Assembly (NCBI GenBank): GCA_902482195.1
Contig: CABSZQ010000025.1
Coordinates: 1 to 9,988 of the forward strand
DNA length: 9,988 bases
Direction: 5' to 3'
From: an uncultured Haemophilus sp.
GTDB lineage: Bacteria > Pseudomonadota > Gammaproteobacteria > Enterobacterales > Pasteurellaceae
Shown here: one piece after another, positions 8,811 through 9,988 of the stretch
How positions within the stretch are numbered: the first letter of the stretch is position 1
Layout: every line of letters begins with the position of its first letter
The notes under the pieces: generated by a model
Seen by the model: only the letters and a program-made list of their open reading frames with translations
Databases searched by the model: none
Told to the model about the DNA's origin: nothing
Made by a program: the position numbers and the translations under genes

Positions 8811-9182
8811 TTATTTTTTATTGTGCACTTTAAGCCATTTTTGCATTTGTTCAATTTCTGCCTGTTGAGCGTTAATAATATTCTCAGCAAGCTTACGCAT
8901 CTCAGGATCTTTTCCGTATTTTAATTCAACTTCCGCCATTTTTACTGCGCCAATATGGTGTGGCAACATACCTGCTGCAAAAGCAACATCAGGATCTTTA
9001 TATTGCGCAGCTGCCATCATGTCTTGATGCATTTGACTCATACCTTGCATTAATTCTTGTTGCATTGCAGAATCTGTCGACATTGGCATATTCATGTGTG
9101 CTTGATGCGGTTGTTCATTAGCTTGGGCATAAATTGAAACTGCAGCAGCGCTAAGTGTGATAAAAGCCATAAGTTTTTTCAT
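8811..9182 (-). CDS. Secreted DUF305 family protein, Met/His-rich, probable copper stress protein
   Basis: A 123-residue exported protein. Residues 1-21 form a Sec signal peptide (MKK, hydrophobic core LMAFITLSAAAVSIYA, likely cut after AQA). The following stretch, about 26-56, is strikingly rich in Met and His (HQAHMNMPM, MQGMSQMHQDMM). The DUF305 domain then shows the hallmark MLPHHIGAVKMAE (72-84) and a final amphipathic helix ending at residue 118. DUF305 proteins are ferritin-like helical bundles, and the cyanobacterial member CopM binds copper; periplasmic copper binding here is inferred from that and from the Met/His content. An AGGAG site (9189-9193) lies 6 bases before the ATG. The promoter has the structure of a MerR/CueR-type metal promoter (see 9217-9247). 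Family is confident; metal role is likely but untested. Confidence 0.88.
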   Translation of the reverse strand: MKKLMAFITLSAAAVSIYAQANEQPHQAHMNMPMSTDSAMQQELMQGMSQMHQDMMAAAQYKDPDVAFAAGMLPHHIGAVKMAEVELKYGKDPEMRKLAENIINAQQAEIEQMQKWLKVHNKK

Positions 9183-9216
9183 GTTTTTCTCCTATGTGAT
9201 AACTGAATGAGCACCA

Positions 9217-9247
9217 ATCATAAACTTTGACCTAAGGTTAAGGTCAA
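9217..9247 (-). promoter_or_regulatory. MerR/CueR-type promoter and operator of the DUF305 gene
   Basis: On the minus strand, -35 TTGACC (9242-9247) and -10 TATGAT (9217-9222, 5/6) are separated by 19 bp, the over-long spacer typical of MerR-family activated promoters. Two overlapping dyads are visible. One is perfect: TTGACCT and AGGTCAA arms 7 bp apart (9227-9247). The other is imperfect and has CueR geometry: ACCTTAA, 7 bp, then TCAAAGT (5 of 7 paired), starting at the A of the -35 as in E. coli copA. No regulator gene is in the window. Confidence 0.65.
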
Positions 9248-9274
9248 TATTTATTCCGAAAATTTTTGGTGAGA

Positions 9275-9283
9275 TGCTAAAAT
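9275..9283 (+). promoter_or_regulatory. Extended -10 promoter of rdgB
   Basis: TGCTAAAAT combines the TGn extension with a 5/6 -10 box, 31 bp before the chosen rdgB start. The only -35 candidate, TTCCGA (9254-9259), is weak, as is usual for extended -10 promoters. It runs divergently from the DUF305 promoter; the two -35 regions are about 7 bp apart. Confidence 0.5.
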
Positions 9284-9313
9284 AAGACAATGTTTGATAT
9301 GAGGGACAGAATC

Positions 9314-9913
9314 ATGAAACAAAAAATTGTGCTTGCCACAGGTAATAAAGGCAAAGTAAAAGAAATGGCGGATGTATTAGCCGATTTCGGTTTTGAAGTG
9401 ATTGCTCAAACGGATTTAGGCATCGAAAGTCCAGAGGAAACGGGCTTAACGTTTGTCGAAAATGCGATCCTTAAAGCACGCTATGCAGCTGAAAAATCAG
9501 GTTTACCGGCAATAGCGGATGATTCCGGTCTCGTGGTGGATGCGTTAAATGGTGCGCCAGGATTGTATTCTGCACGTTATGCTGGAGTAGATGGTGAGGA
9601 AGCCGATGCGAAAAATCGTGAAAAATTACTGGCAGAATTAGCTGATGTAGCATCTGAACGTCGCCAAGCAAAATTTGTGAGTACGATTGTGTTATTACAA
9701 CACCCAAGTGATCCTTCTCCAATCATTGCTCAAGGTGAATGTGATGGTAAGATTATTTATGAAGAGAAAGGTGAAAATGGCTTTGGTTATGATTCGCTCT
9801 TTTTTAGCCCAGAAAAAGGCTGTACTTTTGCAGAATTAGAAACCGTAGAGAAAAAGAAAATCTCTCATCGTGCGAAGGCATTAGCTGTTTTAAAATCAAA
9901 ATTAAGCGTCTAA
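9314..9913 (+). CDS. rdgB: XTP/dITP pyrophosphatase (RdgB/HAM1 family)
   Basis: A cytosolic house-cleaning enzyme that hydrolyses dITP, XTP and ITP to monophosphates, keeping deaminated purines out of DNA and RNA. I start at the ATG at 9314, giving 199 residues beginning [14 protein letters not shown]. This has a GAGGGA site 7 bases upstream and matches the E. coli start; the reading frame is open to an ATG at 9290, but that would bury the ribosome site in coding sequence. Conserved motifs are [10 protein letters not shown] (8-17), [23 protein letters not shown] (33-55), [24 protein letters not shown] (68-91), GFGYDSLF (156-163) and SHRAKAL (184-190). All are intact. A uptake core overlaps the stop, and a YbjQ gene follows 38 bp later, so the two may be cotranscribed. 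Confidence 0.97.
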   Translation: MKQKIVLATGNKGKVKEMADVLADFGFEVIAQTDLGIESPEETGLTFVENAILKARYAAEKSGLPAIADDSGLVVDALNGAPGLYSARYAGVDGEEADAKNREKLLAELADVASERRQAKFVSTIVLLQHPSDPSPIIAQGECDGKIIYEEKGENGFGYDSLFFSPEKGCTFAELETVEKKKISHRAKALAVLKSKLSV

Positions 9914-9921
9914 AGTGCGGT
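9913..9921 (+). repeat. Single uptake signal core at the rdgB stop codon
   Basis: A perfect AAGTGCGGT whose first base is the last base of the rdgB TAA. No complementary partner follows in the gap, so it does not form a terminator stem, which fits read-through to the next gene. Confidence 0.85.
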
Positions 9922-9951
9922 TAATTTTTAACGAGAATTTAAGGATACAAA

Positions 9952-9988
9952 ATGATTGTGACAACAACCCCTAATGTTGAAGGGAAAC
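9952..9988 (+). CDS. YbjQ/UPF0145 family protein, first 12 codons (cut by window edge)
   Basis: An ATG at 9952 with a strong AAGGAT site (9941-9946) starts a frame reading MIVTTTPNVEGK. This resembles the N-terminus of YbjQ/UPF0145 proteins (E. coli YbjQ begins MQFSTTPTLEGQ), small cytosolic proteins of about 105 residues forming pentamers, of unproven function and sometimes labelled heavy-metal-binding. Only 12 residues are visible, so the call rests on that short match and on position. Probably in one transcript with rdgB. Confidence 0.6.
   Translation, partial: MIVTTTPNVEGK

Noticed and set aside
9290..9313. Upstream ATG starts (9290, 9299) for rdgB
   Set aside because: They would place the GAGGGA ribosome site inside the coding sequence and add residues not found in E. 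coli RdgB.

Overview
The window is ordinary chromosomal DNA from a Pasteurellaceae bacterium. The main evidence is repeated copies of the Haemophilus-type DNA uptake signal (USS, core AAGTGCGGT), mostly as inverted pairs between genes. A moderately AT-rich base composition and proteins that align residue for residue with gamma-proteobacterial enzymes agree with this. Neighbour order suggests a relative of Haemophilus parainfluenzae or Aggregatibacter rather than H. influenzae itself, but the species is inferred, not shown.

Layout. The left edge holds the first 236 codons of enolase (eno, minus strand), with a good sigma70-type promoter upstream. A divergent 287-bp gap with an inverted USS pair leads to a 590-residue multi-membrane DUF4153 protein (plus). 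This gene converges with a family 2 glycosyltransferase gene (minus), and the gap between them holds two hairpins. Next is pyrG (minus), ending at a USS-stem terminator. A 257-bp divergent region between pyrG and glmU holds promoters for both genes and a near-perfect 17-bp inverted repeat. On the plus strand follow glmU with its own terminator, then a two-gene lspA-ispH unit whose genes overlap by 4 bp. ispH converges on a small secreted DUF305 gene (minus) across a shared bidirectional USS terminator. The DUF305 promoter has the 19-bp spacer and dyad typical of MerR/CueR-controlled metal promoters. Divergent from it is rdgB (plus), followed by the first 12 codons of a YbjQ/UPF0145 gene cut by the right edge.

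Function. Most genes are housekeeping: glycolysis (eno), CTP synthesis (pyrG), UDP-GlcNAc synthesis for peptidoglycan and lipooligosaccharide (glmU), lipoprotein maturation (lspA), isoprenoid precursor synthesis (ispH) and nucleotide-pool cleaning (rdgB). The less ordinary parts are the DUF4153 and glycosyltransferase genes, which lie between pyrG and eno (adjacent in E. coli), the predicted copper-responsive DUF305 gene, and the arrangement of USS-related motifs. I see no mobile element, CRISPR array, tRNA or rRNA, and no convincing new multi-gene system.
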